A stretch of DNA of 64,000 nucleotides, from NCBI GenBank assembly GCA_017311315.1, contig CM029617.1, positions 5,469,820 through 5,533,819 of the forward strand, given 5' to 3'. Below, piece after piece: positions 50,501-55,788 of this stretch. Position 1 is the first letter of the stretch. Every line of letters begins with the position of its first letter. A model generated the notes under the pieces. The model was given only the letters and a program-made list of their open reading frames with translations. It was not told the origin of the DNA and ran no database searches. The position numbers and the translations under genes are program-made. Source of the stretch: Dendrocalamus latiflorus. Its lineage: Eukaryota > Streptophyta > Magnoliopsida > Poales > Poaceae.

Positions 50501-53500
50501 GGAACGCGTGGGGGATGTGGCCTATCGCCTCCAATTGCCGGCCAAAGCCCGGATACATGACGTGTTTCATGTCAGTGTGCTCAAACCACATGTGGGTGAT
50601 CCACCAGAGCAGCCACCAGCTTTACCCAGCCTTCAGCATGGTCGCATTGCTCCAATACCACACCATGTGATCAAGACTCGCTGGAGTACCGGTATTCAAG
50701 AGATCCTCGTGCATTGGGAGGGCCTCCCAGCATCAGACGCTACCTGGGAACCCCTTGAGATGTTCCGACGTCAATACCCACAATTCAAGCTCGCGGACGA
50801 GCTGCTTGTCGAGGAGGGGAGAAATGTCAGGACTGGAAGGTTTGGGCAAGTCTATGGGAGGAGATCCAACACCGTGCAGCCCTCCGCACAGATGGAGGAT
50901 TCAGCACCGTCAGGTTAGAGTTGTATTCGGTTTTGGGTAGGATTCAGTATTGCAATCGGTTAGGAATAAGAGTCTGGGTTTGATTAAGAGTCCTTGTGTA
51001 ATCCGGCTTAGCCGAAGTACTCTCCTCTATATATAAAGGGGCAGAGCAATTCTAATAAAGCAAGTATGAAGTATTACCTCAGATCCCAATCTCTTCTCTT
51101 TCAATCTCTGCCTCCAACTCTTCTGGCCGATTGGCTCTCTTCCAGATCCCTCCGTCAAGACTTCAGACCCAGTCGGGAAACCCTAGGTTTCCCGATTCCT
51201 CAGCACGGCGTCTTCGTCTGGGACCAGCGCTCGCCGTCCTGCAGCGCATACATACAACCTAAGGCCCAGGCGTGACAGCGACCCACCGCGCGCCCTCTAG
51301 TTTAGATAGCCTGTTGGAGTAGTCTTGTTTTTTTGGGTGAGATTCATTTTAGAGAATAACTAAATCACTAAATTTAGATACTTCTTTTGGCTAATCTCTT
51401 GGAGTTGCTCTAAGTGCTCACAGCGGCAGGTGCCAGTGTGCACCGTAATACCGTATGCACCACCAAGCAGCAAGATCCACCTCGAGCCTATTGGATCCAC
51501 CTCCCAGCTGCCTTCCCCTCCGGCCGGATTCCACCTCCTCACTTCCACGTCTCCTCTTTGCCATCGACGGCGACCTCCAGCCTCCATGTCGTCGACATTG
51601 GCCTCCACGCCTCCAGTCCTCCTCAATTCCGCCTCCCCTCCACCCGATTGCGCCACCTCGTTATTGACATCAACCTCCAAGGCCACAACCTGGAGGTACC
51701 GCCACTGATTCCCCATTGTTTGCAATATGGCCGCCTTGGGGGTGCCTAGGCAGGCTAGGCGCTAGGCGCCAGCCCACCGCCCGACTAGTGCCTAGCGCCT
51801 TGGTGAACATTGCACATCGCTTGAGTGTTGAGTGGACTTGCAATCAAACCAATCTCTCCAAATGTGGAAAAAATCTAAACATTAGAGTTGAAAATCCAAA
51901 TTTAAAGCAATGTGGGTTATTTAGCTCTGCCAAAAAATAGCAGTGCAGTCTGACAAAACCAACACATGGTTAACGAAGAGATAAAAGAAAACAGCTAGGT
52001 TTAAGGAAAAGTGTTATGTTTCAGCCATAACTCTCGCATCTAGTTTTGGAAATTTTAGTTCACTAGTTCTAATAAACACTTCCAACTACAGATAAGTGAT
52101 AATGTAAATGTAATTTCCATAATGTTGTGGATAACTAATCCCATGCGCTATGAAAGAAATATAAGATCAATTAAAAGAAGAGCACTTACTTTAGGCCTAC
52201 TAAGGATGAGCCAGGAATCTTTGCCAATAACTCATATGATTCAGTATCCAAACCGCCCTGAACAGCTTCAACGGTGCTTCCCTTAGAAGGTGCTTGCTTC
52301 TTTCCAGAAGCTTTGGCCTTAACTGGCATTTGCCCGAGCCTAGATTCTGCAACAATGTATACTGTTCCATTTGACTTGTCCTTAACCTGTTTGCAACACA
52401 GTACACATCCTCAAACAGAAGAAAACAGCAATTTACAAGTAGAGAAGGGCACCTACAATAGAATTCTCTTGTGACACAATGACTTGGGTTAGTCTGAGCA
52501 GAATAGATAGACAGCATGACAAATATGCCTTTCTTTTACAACCAACTTGATCCAGTTATCAAAAAGAGACGGATATTTTCAACATTACAAGTTTACAACA
52601 TTAAGTTAATTCAAAAGGGTTACATAACCTTCGTTCACAAACCAAAAAAAAAGTGCAATTGCAATTGCTGGAGTGACTAGTACATGCTTCTCCATATTGA
52701 TACATATGGAATTAGCCAGACATGGCAATTAAATTATTGGTGGGCAACTCATATTAGGCCCAGTAGATATCCACTAACATAAGGACAATAAGATGTATGC
52801 ACAGGCAAAATCATTAAGAGAGACAGAGAACAAGGCATAGCAACTTAAAAGTAAGATAAATAAAAGACTGCTAATCTACCATGTATAACATAATGGCTCC
52901 GTTCTAAATAGTGATGGCTTCTAGCTTCTAGAAGTCAAAAACCATTTGGAATACATTGGCTTCTTAACATACCATTTTTTTCTCTTTTTTCCCTCTTTTT
53001 TCCTTTTTCCTTTGATTATCCATGGAGATATATCGGTGTTTTCTCATTTTTCCTATTTTTTCTTCATTAAATACCTCGGAAAAAGCTTACAGCCGCGGCA
53101 GTGCTATTTCAGCTAAAAGCCATAACACTTTGGAACAAGGCCAATATCTAAGAAGCTGACTGACAGGCTCACGTTAGGCTTGCATTATGCCTTAGTTTAG
53201 GTGAACATCCAAAGTTCCGAACTTCAGATTATTGTTGGAGTGAGAAGATTCCTCAGTATTTTCACTGAATTTTCTTTATTTATTTTCAGTGTGGCTCTGT
53301 TCCTTGTAAAATCAAGTTTTCAAGTATAAACTACTGCTAACAGTCAGGAAACTCAAAATTATAGTTTATAGCATGACAAAATACAAAAATAACCCAGGAA
53401 AACAGAGAAGTACTAACCTTGGCGTACACAAAATTGGCATTGACACACAATGCTAAGTTGCTCGGAAGTGTCCAGGGTGTTGTAGTCCACACAACAAGAG

Positions 53501-53709
53501 CTGCGTTGTCCGCATCACCGACAATAGGGAAAGACACCATCACCGCTGGGTCTGGAACAGTCTACGGCACCATAAAAGAATCAGTTACTACAAACTGCAA
53601 CAACAGAATATGAGCTAGAACAGGAACAAAGTCAATAACCAACCCTATAGTCCAGCCCCGCCTCAAAGTTTGATAATGCTGTTTTGCAGCCTGTGCTGTA
53701 AGGCATCAC
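19325..53709 (-). CDS. IleRS: Cytosolic isoleucyl-tRNA synthetase, 5' end off-window
   Basis: Charges tRNA-Ile with isoleucine in the cytosol (class I aminoacyl-tRNA synthetase). Exons on the - strand, 5' to 3': 53709-53644, 53561-53418, 52386-52190, 45183-45021, 44495-44382, 43873-43776, 43420-43342, 36861-36703, 36434-36345, 35750-35617, 25682-25523, 25322-25239, 25088-24879, 24770-24645, 24174-24037, 23946-23843, 23253-23190, 22877-22789, 22716-22575, 21162-21099, 21018-20951, 20612-20490, 20416-20351, 19839-19734, 19597-19506, 19426-19325. They sum to 2982 bp, 993 residues plus TGA, with every phase matching. All introns are GT-AG except intron 5 (GC-AG). The family is about 1,150-1,190 residues long; the missing start, with the HIGH motif, lies beyond 64000. 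No internal stop or frameshift was seen, so I infer a working gene despite the transposon load. Confidence 0.93.
21222..22387 (+). mobile_element. Solo LTR in an IleRS intron
   Basis: Flanked by a perfect 5-bp duplication GAAAT (21217-21221 and 22388-22392). The left end is TATTAGACCATG (TG expected, so probably mutated) and the right end has CATTCACCCCCCCCTCTG-like sequence and CGATCCTACA. These are copia-type LTR features. It has no internal region and no second LTR. It looks related to the sequence at 54200-55487 (shared GACCATGTG near the start and GAACTTGTGCCGGAA versus GAACTTATGTCCGGAAA). Confidence 0.75.
21702..21870. repeat. 30-bp tandem repeat inside the solo LTR
   Basis: About 5.6 copies of AAGGCCTAGTTGGAGTTGGA plus TTAGGATTTT in exact 30-bp register, with a few substitutions. 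Because 30 is a multiple of three, spurious ORFs appear on the - strand (21680-21928). Confidence 0.9.
23419..23570. repeat. Compound (AT)n-(CT)n-(AT)n microsatellite
   Basis: A short (AT)n at 23419-23441, then (CT)13 at 23482-23507 running straight into (AT)31 at 23508-23570. It lies in the IleRS intron between exons 16 and 17 and is likely highly polymorphic. Confidence 0.95.
23843..25322 (-). CDS. IleRS: IleRS exons for the anticodon-binding domain
   Basis: Exons 25322-25239 (DALRLYLINSPVVRAESLRF), 25088-24879 (VKDVFLPWYNAYRFLVQNAK to DAYRLYT), 24770-24645 (VVPYLVKYIDNLTNIYVRFN, then RKRLKGRNGEED), 24174-24037 (MAPFTPFFTEVLYQNLRKV) and 23946-23843 (RDERVEQSVNRMMTIIDLAR). The NxYVRxNRxRLKG and MAPxTPFxTExLYQNL motifs mark the alpha-helical anticodon-binding domain. 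Short introns of 90-500 bp here contrast with the giant ones upstream. Confidence 0.93.
25523..25682 (-). CDS. IleRS: IleRS exon with the KMSKS loop
   Basis: Reads FYTLMVLSTALFGKPAFKNL, then ICNGLVLAEDGKKMSKSKKN. KMSKS is encoded at 25585-25571; this loop positions ATP for amino-acid activation. The exon is isolated: the intron before it is 9.9 kb (35616-25683) and starts, on the exon side, 73 bp from the edge of short-LTR element A. Confidence 0.95.
25756..25905 (-). repeat. 3' LTR of element A
   Basis: 150 bp, ends TGTTA and TAACA on both strands' readings. Identical to 27432-27581 as far as I can compare by eye. It contains a TATATATA-rich promoter-like segment. Confidence 0.92.
27432..27581 (-). 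repeat. 5' LTR of element A
   Basis: 150 bp, followed on the - strand by the primer site TGGTATCAGAGCTTAGG. Its outer end touches the AGTAT duplication. Confidence 0.92.
27951..28145. repeat. CAG/AGC-rich low-complexity block
   Basis: Runs of AGCAGCAGC with interspersed GGGGAGAAGAG, open in several frames and giving poly-Ser/Gln or poly-Leu translations. It is a simple-sequence expansion inside the hAT-like element. Confidence 0.8.
28900..29936 (-). mobile_element. Chromovirus (Ty3/gypsy) remnant lacking most of gag-pol
   Basis: On the - strand an LTR ends at 29658 (CCATGACA) followed by a primer site ACTTGGTATCAAAGC. Next comes the start of gag: MVPAAELLATIKANANKIAS and EMADVFFNIHAILEKI, to about 29400. 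Then, with no protease, RT or integrase, the chromodomain end of pol appears at 29244-29130 (ILVHWKGLPYTDATWEPLED, then ELLLQ). The second LTR starts near 29127 (TGTTGCAGATACGC) and is too diverged to delimit. The pattern parallels the complete element at 45982-51277, so about 3.5 kb was lost by internal deletion. Confidence 0.65.
29992..30651 (+). pseudogene. copia gag remnant
   Basis: Reads RERYQQSSDSQFFLLQRELE, then RQGDFSVDFFRVLASLWRQI, DHDRLHLCDFICCLRPEFEP and SRSPRSTVTEALLTLRAKEF, typical of copia gag (UBN2/Retrotran_gag type). The CCHC knuckle at about 30443-30490 (CNYCKNFGHDY, stop, SC) is in another frame and has a TAG inside it. So there is a frameshift and a nonsense codon. Confidence 0.75.
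31080..33616 (+). pseudogene. copia pol remnant (integrase, RT, RNase H)
   Basis: GAG-preintegrase at about 31085-31200 (AQWHYRLGHLCGSRLSSLVH), integrase at 31182-31532 (FDLVHSDVWGPAPI, IDDYSRFTWLFPM), RT at 32437-32922 (YKARLVARGFQQEYSHDYDE, LDVKNAFLNG, YVDDMLITGDD) continuing in another frame at 32919-33236, and RNase H at 33269-33616 (YCVFLGSLIAWKTKKQGTVS, RSSAEAELRAMA). Several stops and frameshifts are present (for example TAG at about 32434 before YKIK, and a shift after GDDSS). The YVDD catalytic box itself is intact. Confidence 0.85.
33816..33963 (+). repeat. 3' LTR of the degenerate copia element
   Basis: 148 bp, TGTTAAGGATAAG to ATTCATAACA, directly after a G-rich purine tract. Similar in length and ends to the 150-bp LTRs of elements A and B. 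Confidence 0.85.
35617..36861 (-). CDS. IleRS: IleRS exons, second half of the catalytic fold
   Basis: Exons 36861-36703 (EKRFHNWLEGARDWAVSRSR, then FWGTPLPLW), 36434-36345 (VNDIHRHHVDDITIPS, then GPEHGVLKRVDD) and 35750-35617 (VFDCWFESGSMPYAYIHYPF, then FVAEGLDQTRGW). These carry the DWAVSRxRFWGTP, DCWFESGSMP and EGxDQTRGWF motifs that line the isoleucyl-adenylate pocket in class I synthetases. For the last exon I chose the donor GATG/GTTCGT, because it alone keeps frame with the next exon (W completed by G TTC TAT ACT). Confidence 0.92.
37306..37455 (+). repeat. 5' LTR of element B
   Basis: 150 bp, TGTTAAGGGTATTAG to ATTCATAACA, followed by the tRNA-Met-type primer site. Confidence 0.92.
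38103..38252 (+). repeat. 3' LTR of element B
   Basis: 150 bp; differs from the 5' copy by A/G near position 52 and A/C near position 112 of the LTR. The element therefore inserted somewhat earlier than element A. Confidence 0.92.
38460..42094 (+). mobile_element. Degenerate Ty1/copia element with ~100-bp LTRs
   Basis: LTRs at 38460-38558 (99 bp) and 41989-42094 (106 bp) share TGTTAGACATGTAAATAGTC and the CTCATAACA end. The 3' copy carries a small GTCTAGG duplication. The flanks CTGCT and CTGCA match at 4 of 5. Most of gag is missing: only about 700 GC-rich bases and a zinc knuckle precede pol. The primer site is altered to TGGGATCAAGAGG. Pol is broken throughout. Inserted in the 6.5-kb IleRS intron beside element B. 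Confidence 0.85.
38926..41798 (+). pseudogene. copia gag knuckle and pol remnant
   Basis: Zinc knuckle at 38949-39010 (CTYYQHDGHRYQDCYKRR, with one Cys replaced by Tyr). Protease-integrase pieces at 39300-40000 (IYQMFATMVRTQFNLPIHVF, ENSAGEY-like CADSAGEYLS). RT at 40690-41180 (GFQQEHSRDNDETFAPIAHM, SQLDIKYTFLNG, SLYGLKQAPRNWF) with the YVDD box lost in a gap near 41060. RNase H at 41247-41798 (HLVRSPVYLGITRPDISYSV, CVFLGSSLIAWKTKKQTIVS). Multiple stops and shifts are present, so it is not functional. Confidence 0.8.
42158..42640. mobile_element. CTAGGCG-family repeat, probable non-autonomous DNA transposon
   Basis: The left part reads CAGCGCCGCCTAGGCGCCGT and the right part, reverse complemented, has CACAGCGTAATTGGCGACCA and GGCGCCTAAGAG. 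Terminal CACAGCG is shared. The interior (42290-42530) is a purine-rich GGGGAGG/GAGAGAG stretch. The CCTAGGCG subterminal style matches the element at 45383-51812. Target duplication not seen, so the ends are approximate. Confidence 0.45.
43342..44495 (-). CDS. IleRS: IleRS exons following the editing domain
   Basis: Exons 44495-44382 (ASGLVVAVDDDGCFTEKISE and onward, ending ISSVK), 43873-43776 (DKGRLVSKGSIEHSYPFCWR, then SGTPLIYRAVPSW) and 43420-43342 (FVKVEKIRDQLLESNKETYW, then VPDYVK). HSYPFCWRSGTPLIY is a hallmark where the chain leaves the editing domain and returns to the catalytic fold. The first of these exons ends AAG followed by GCAAGT, a GC donor with otherwise perfect donor context. 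Confidence 0.92.
45021..53709 (-). CDS. IleRS: IleRS exons for the CP1 editing domain
   Basis: Four exons (53709-53644, 53561-53418, 52386-52190, 45183-45021), residues 1-190 of the visible protein. The first reads VMPYSTGCKTALSNFEAG; the second has VVWTTTPWTLPSNLALCVN, the threonine-rich editing signature; the fourth has YVTDDSGTGVVHCAPAFGED, the second editing motif with the conserved Asp needed to hydrolyse Val-tRNA-Ile. All key residues are present. The third intron (52189-45184, 7 kb) contains the three-layer transposon nest. The domain proofreads misactivated valine (family knowledge). Confidence 0.92.
45982..46434 (+). repeat. 5' LTR of the chromovirus
   Basis: 453 bp, TGTCAGGACTGG to AGGCGTGACA. 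TATA-like TATATATAAAG near 46182, about two-fifths into the LTR, likely drives the element's transcript. Confidence 0.95.
46435..46449 (+). other. Primer-binding site of the chromovirus
   Basis: ACTTGGTATCAGAGC directly after the LTR, complementary in its TGGTATCAGAGC part to the 3' end of plant initiator tRNA-Met (established knowledge for this motif). Confidence 0.85.
46452..50405 (+). CDS. Chromovirus gag-pol polyprotein, ends at a premature TAG
   Basis: Encodes the replication proteins of the element. Start ATG 46452 (MADDRINEILEQLATLTANT), three bases past the primer site. Gag core around residues 70-250 (WLQRCEQFFRGQ), zinc knuckle near residue 324 (CFNCDEKFTPGHRC), protease near 397 (LLDSGSTNNF), RT about 550-720 (KLDLRSGYHQVRM and VFFDDILIYS), RNase H from about 850 (ECDASGTGVGAVLHQG), integrase zinc finger near 1048-1088 (H, then CQICQ) and DDE core (AMDFVEGL, VSDRDPVF, SDGQSEV). 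All catalytic motifs look intact. The frame stops at TAG 50403-50405, and homologous protein text resumes in the same frame directly after it. About 1,317 residues before the stop. Confidence 0.93.
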   Translation: MADDRINEILEQLATLTANTTKKMDELKDRLDKRQSKEDEFGDRLMAMERQLLGDGLLPVPTGTVQASSGNGNGTWMANEKPPRFHRLEFPSYDGQGDPLNWLQRCEQFFRGQKTPTNEKVWLASYHLLGVAQQWYFQLERDEGEPDWPHFKEYIHLRFGPSIRHNPLGELRELTQIGTVEDYQQQFLAILCRTDRLQPRQQVQMFTSGLREPIRTDVELQNPAGLQMAMALARAYERRAQATGQDTVVSLEKPTTTPILPTARAPTGTTRSALPNRITPPALPAPPTGSTAGAGQAIGRPRRTMQRRMLSPEEMDQRRAGGLCFNCDEKFTPGHRCKRLFLLIAPSGNSDDETIDEPSPEEEEPSISLYAAIGISSHAGQTMQLQVHIGGVTLLALLDSGSTNNFITPAAARSAKIPVQPRHGLRVRVANGDTINSSGFCHNLGIQIHDEAFTVDCYSLPLDGFDVVLGVQWLRTLGPILWNFDTLSMAFWRGTRKVHWQGAHTTPHLQQAYTISEPNLMDALLQEFAGLFDTPQGLPPPRAHDHHIHLLPGTSPISVRPYRYPQLLKDELERQCGDMLQQGIVRPSTSAYSSPVLLVKKHDGTWHFCVDYRALNNMTIKDKFPIPVVDELLDELRGAKFFTKLDLRSGYHQVRMHPSDIEKTAFRTHEGLFEFLVMPFGLTNAPATFQALMNDILRPFLRRFVLVFFDDILIYSPSWVEHLRHVRAVLKLLQHHQLFLKRSKCFFGEPTVAYLGHVISAQGVAMDDTKVQAVRDWPTPKSVRALRGFLGLAGYYRKFIQGFGGIAEPLTRLLKKDAFAWTKEAADAFHTLKDALTTAPVLQLPDFNLEFVVECDASGTGVGAVLHQGQGPVAFYSKVLAARHSHLAAYERELMGLVMAVRHWRPYLWGRRFGVKTDHYSLKFLLDQRLSTIPQHRWVSKLFGYDFHVEFKPGRLNIVADALSRCAAEEESVCALSGPDFTLFRDLRLETETTPELITLQSQISDGTLGAPWQLADGLILHNHRVHVLPSSPLLPSLLQAAHATGHEGVQKTLHRLRGDFHIPGDRKLVEDFVRSCQICQRNKSIHLHPAGLLQPLKVPTRIWDDIAMDFVEGLPRVNGKSVVLTVIDRFSKFAHFIPLAHPYTAPSVARVFFEEVVRLHGVPCSIVSDRDPVFTSAFWSELFRLTGTKLHLSSAFHPQSDGQSEVTNKIIAMYLRCLTGDRPRQWVRCLPWAEYCYNTSFQTSLKETPFKVVYGRDPPTLLPHAPLATPLQAVDQLLLERDQLLTDIKDRLLLAQQHHKRAYDAKHRELSFDVGN
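50406..50918 (+). pseudogene. Chromovirus pol C-terminus with chromodomain, cut off by the TAG
   Basis: Same frame as the polyprotein. Reads YYGPYQILERVGDVAYRLQL, VFHVSVLKPHVGD and then the chromodomain WSTGIQEILVHWEGLPASDA, TWEPLEMFRRQYPQF. The frame runs 31 codons into the 3' LTR and stops at 50918, so the LTR start is coding. The chromodomain is thought to guide integration to marked chromatin (family knowledge). No start codon or slippery site at the TAG suggests that this part is made separately, so I treat the lesion as inactivating unless readthrough occurs. Confidence 0.85.
50825..51277 (+). repeat. 3' LTR of the chromovirus
   Basis: 453 bp, same sequence as the 5' copy by eye, preceded by GAGGAGGGGAGAAA, the purine tract. 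GCGAC duplication follows at 51278. Confidence 0.95.
52893..53145. mobile_element. Possible hAT-type MITE in an IleRS intron
   Basis: GGCTCCGTTCTAAATAGTGA on the left resembles GGCCTTGTTCCAAAGTGTTA, the reverse complement of the right end, and both are followed by GGCTT.TAGCT phrases. The interior is T-rich. No clear duplication. It resembles the 11939-12179 MITE in layout. Confidence 0.45.
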
Positions 53710-54199
53710 CTGGAACAAGAACAAGAGTTCAGGGGGGTTTAACTTTAAAGGGATTCCTTACAATAGAATAAACAAGAAAACAACTCTGATCCACTTCTCC
53801 TTTTAGACAGGACAAATAAGATCGCCCAATACTTATGTGTGTCTTATTCTTTTCCTTTATTGGAAAGAAGTACAAGGCAACTTCTACAGAAACAAGACTT
53901 GTTGTGCATTAGAGGCAAAGGCAACTTCAATGCAGCAAGTACATTAAAATCAATACACAATTTAATTTAGTTCCAGCCATAACCCAACTCACCACACAAG
54001 AAATGGATCATTCCCTTAACAGAAGCAACAGATAAAGCTAAACAGTTATAGTTCCATGTCATCACAACAGCCTTAACTATGAAATGAATAGCCATTTTCC
54101 ACATGATTTCGAGACATTGGCTATTTAATCTTCTCATACAGAACTTGCAACATAATAACAGTTTATCATATAGAGATTGCAATGTGATAACGGTTGAAC

Positions 54200-55487
54200 T
54201 ATGAGGACCATGTGAGAAGATTCATGCTTTTTCCGTGATGAACCATTATCATTTTGAAAGAGTGAAAATTTGAAAGTTGCAAATTTACAGATTTTTCTGG
54301 ACAGCTTACAGAAATGGATGATTTTCGGAAATTTGAGTCATAGAATGATTTTCTGACCTAGGTCATTGAGGTTGTATGAGACATGTTATTGCTAATATGG
54401 ATCAAGTTGTGAAGAACTTATGTCCGGAAATAATTTCTTTATCTTTGGATGTGTATGGTCGCTTGAAGTCAACTATGGTCAACGACAAGGATCAGGGCTA
54501 CACTCATAGAGGGGACGAGGCCCAAAACGATCAAGAATGCTGGATGAAATGGTGAAGTCAAGCATGACACGACAAAAGTGGAAAATATTGAAAAGAAGTT
54601 CGAACAGTAGGCTTGCACCATGTGGTTTTGTCAGTCCAAGTATTGCGTGGTCCGGTGGAACCAGAATGGAAGAGACTTGCCAACGTGTGACAAACCAGTG
54701 ATGCACCTACACGTGGCAAGTATGTTAATTGCTTGCAATGGAAAGAGATAACCAAGTCAAGAAAGGATATTTTGGTAGTTTCACTAAAATACCGAAAACT
54801 ATCTTAAAGCAAAACCTCGAAGCTTGAGCGGCACTTGTGATGCGGATACAGACATGCATAGCGCTTTTCAGTTAAATATATTATTTGACTAGAAAGAATT
54901 ATTAACTCGTATTAAATGTTGACAGATGAATTTATTTCTTAAAACATTTTCTTCATTAATGAGAACTTTATACTGCCTAAGTTTAGTGTGTTAATTGCTC
55001 TCCGGTTTGAATCAAGAGAATATAGAGATGAACCACGAAAGGACGCATATGCGTGCAGACCGACATCCGCTGAACAAGGAGTCAACTCATCCGTATTTGC
55101 ATGAAGGATCACGGCGAAGTTTCAAGGAAACAAAACAAAAGAAGCCCACTGGCCCAAGGCCCATGTACATGTACGTGCATGGTGGCATCGGACAGCCGCC
55201 GTATATATACTCACATTATCACGCACGGACGGGAGAGACAACAGATGACTAGATAATGGAGAACAGAGCAACTTAATTCTGGAGAGCTTGTGCATGATTT
55301 TGATATTTTGATCCCAATCAAATTCAATAGAGAAATTTGAGAGTTATTACAAATTGAGATCGTTCATCCTTTTCGCTGGAAATTACGAGCACGATAGGGC
55401 TTTCGCTTGGTGGTCGTGAAGTCCGGCTCGTGTGATCTTGCGAATTAAAGAGCATTCATTCTTGTATTGGCAACAGAGGATCGCTAC
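54200..55487 (+). mobile_element. LTR-like copia fragment interrupted by the Tat element
   Basis: It shares scattered blocks in the same order with the solo LTR at 21222-22387 (GACCATGTG near the start, AACTTATGTCCGGAAA, a TATATATA run after a CATGG block). Its right part is cut by the insertion at 55488. It has no ORF. The left limit is estimated from the alignment and no duplication was found. Confidence 0.4.
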
Positions 55488-55735
55488 TGTCGTAGGGATG
55501 GCCCCACCTAAACCCAGCAGGCCTGGTAGGAGATTATAAGGCCCAGAATAGGCCATGTGTAATGACATAACTGCCCCCAGAGGGGATAACCAGATGTAAG
55601 GGTATAACTGTAAAAGCACTCCTCATGTGTATATATATATATGAGAGTAAGCCATGGGGAGGAGCCAGGCCATTACACTTATCTTCATCACTCTCCACTA
55701 CCATCTCTCTCTCTGTTTGGTCTGTAGCCACAACA
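55488..55735 (+). repeat. 5' LTR of the Tat-type element
   Basis: 248 bp, TGTCGTAGGGATGG to GTAGCCACAACA. TATATATATATGAGAG promoter-like run at 55630-55645. Unusually short for this lineage. Partner LTR is beyond the window, so the end is set from the CAACA/GTTGGCGCC junction. Confidence 0.75.
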
Positions 55736-55756
55736 GTTGGCGCCGTCCGTGGGGAG
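55736..55756 (+). other. Primer-binding-site region of the Tat-type element
   Basis: GTTGGCGCCGTCCGTGGGGA follows the LTR. TTGGCGCCGTCTGTGGG is the usual post-LTR sequence of RIRE2/cinful-like elements (memory). I do not assign the tRNA. Confidence 0.6.
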
Positions 55757-55788
55757 GACAGAACAAGCCTGAAGACCGAAGAAGAAGG

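Larger units (their letters stand above)
45982..51277 (+). mobile_element. Nearly intact chromovirus (Ty3/gypsy), inner layer of the nest
   Basis: 453-bp LTRs (45982-46434 and 50825-51277) look identical, with duplication GCGAC (45977-45981 and 51278-51282). Primer site ACTTGGTATCAGAGC begins right after the 5' LTR. One long frame covers gag-protease-RT-RNase H-integrase, and the chromodomain end follows after a single in-frame TAG. Identical LTRs mean recent insertion. The LTR carries a TATATATAAAG box at about 46182 (5' copy) and 51027. Confidence 0.95.
45752..51410. mobile_element. PIF/Harbinger-like MITE, middle layer of the nest
   Basis: The left end GAGCAACTCCAAGAGAAGAG and the reverse complement of the right end GAGCAACTCCAAGAGATTAG match, with TAA on both sides (45749-45751 and 51411-51413). 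Without the chromovirus it would be about 360 bp. The three-base TAA duplication is the PIF/Harbinger (Tourist) signature. Confidence 0.75.
45383..51812. mobile_element. hAT-like CTAGGCG element, outer layer of a nest
   Basis: Octamers CACATCGG (45375-45382) and CACATCGC (51813-51820) flank it, 7 of 8 identical. The left end is rich in CCTAGGCGGCGCTAGGCGCT, and the right end reads, in reverse complement, CACCAAGGCGCTAGGCACTA. The left terminus looks shortened by about 10 bp relative to the right. It lies wholly in the IleRS intron between exons 3 and 4 and is itself split by the Harbinger-like element. Confidence 0.6.

Noticed and set aside
53967..54182. Possible further upstream IleRS exon
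   Set aside because: The translation lacks the expected residues preceding VMPYSTGC, and no suitable donor joins in phase. The next exon is more likely beyond 64000.
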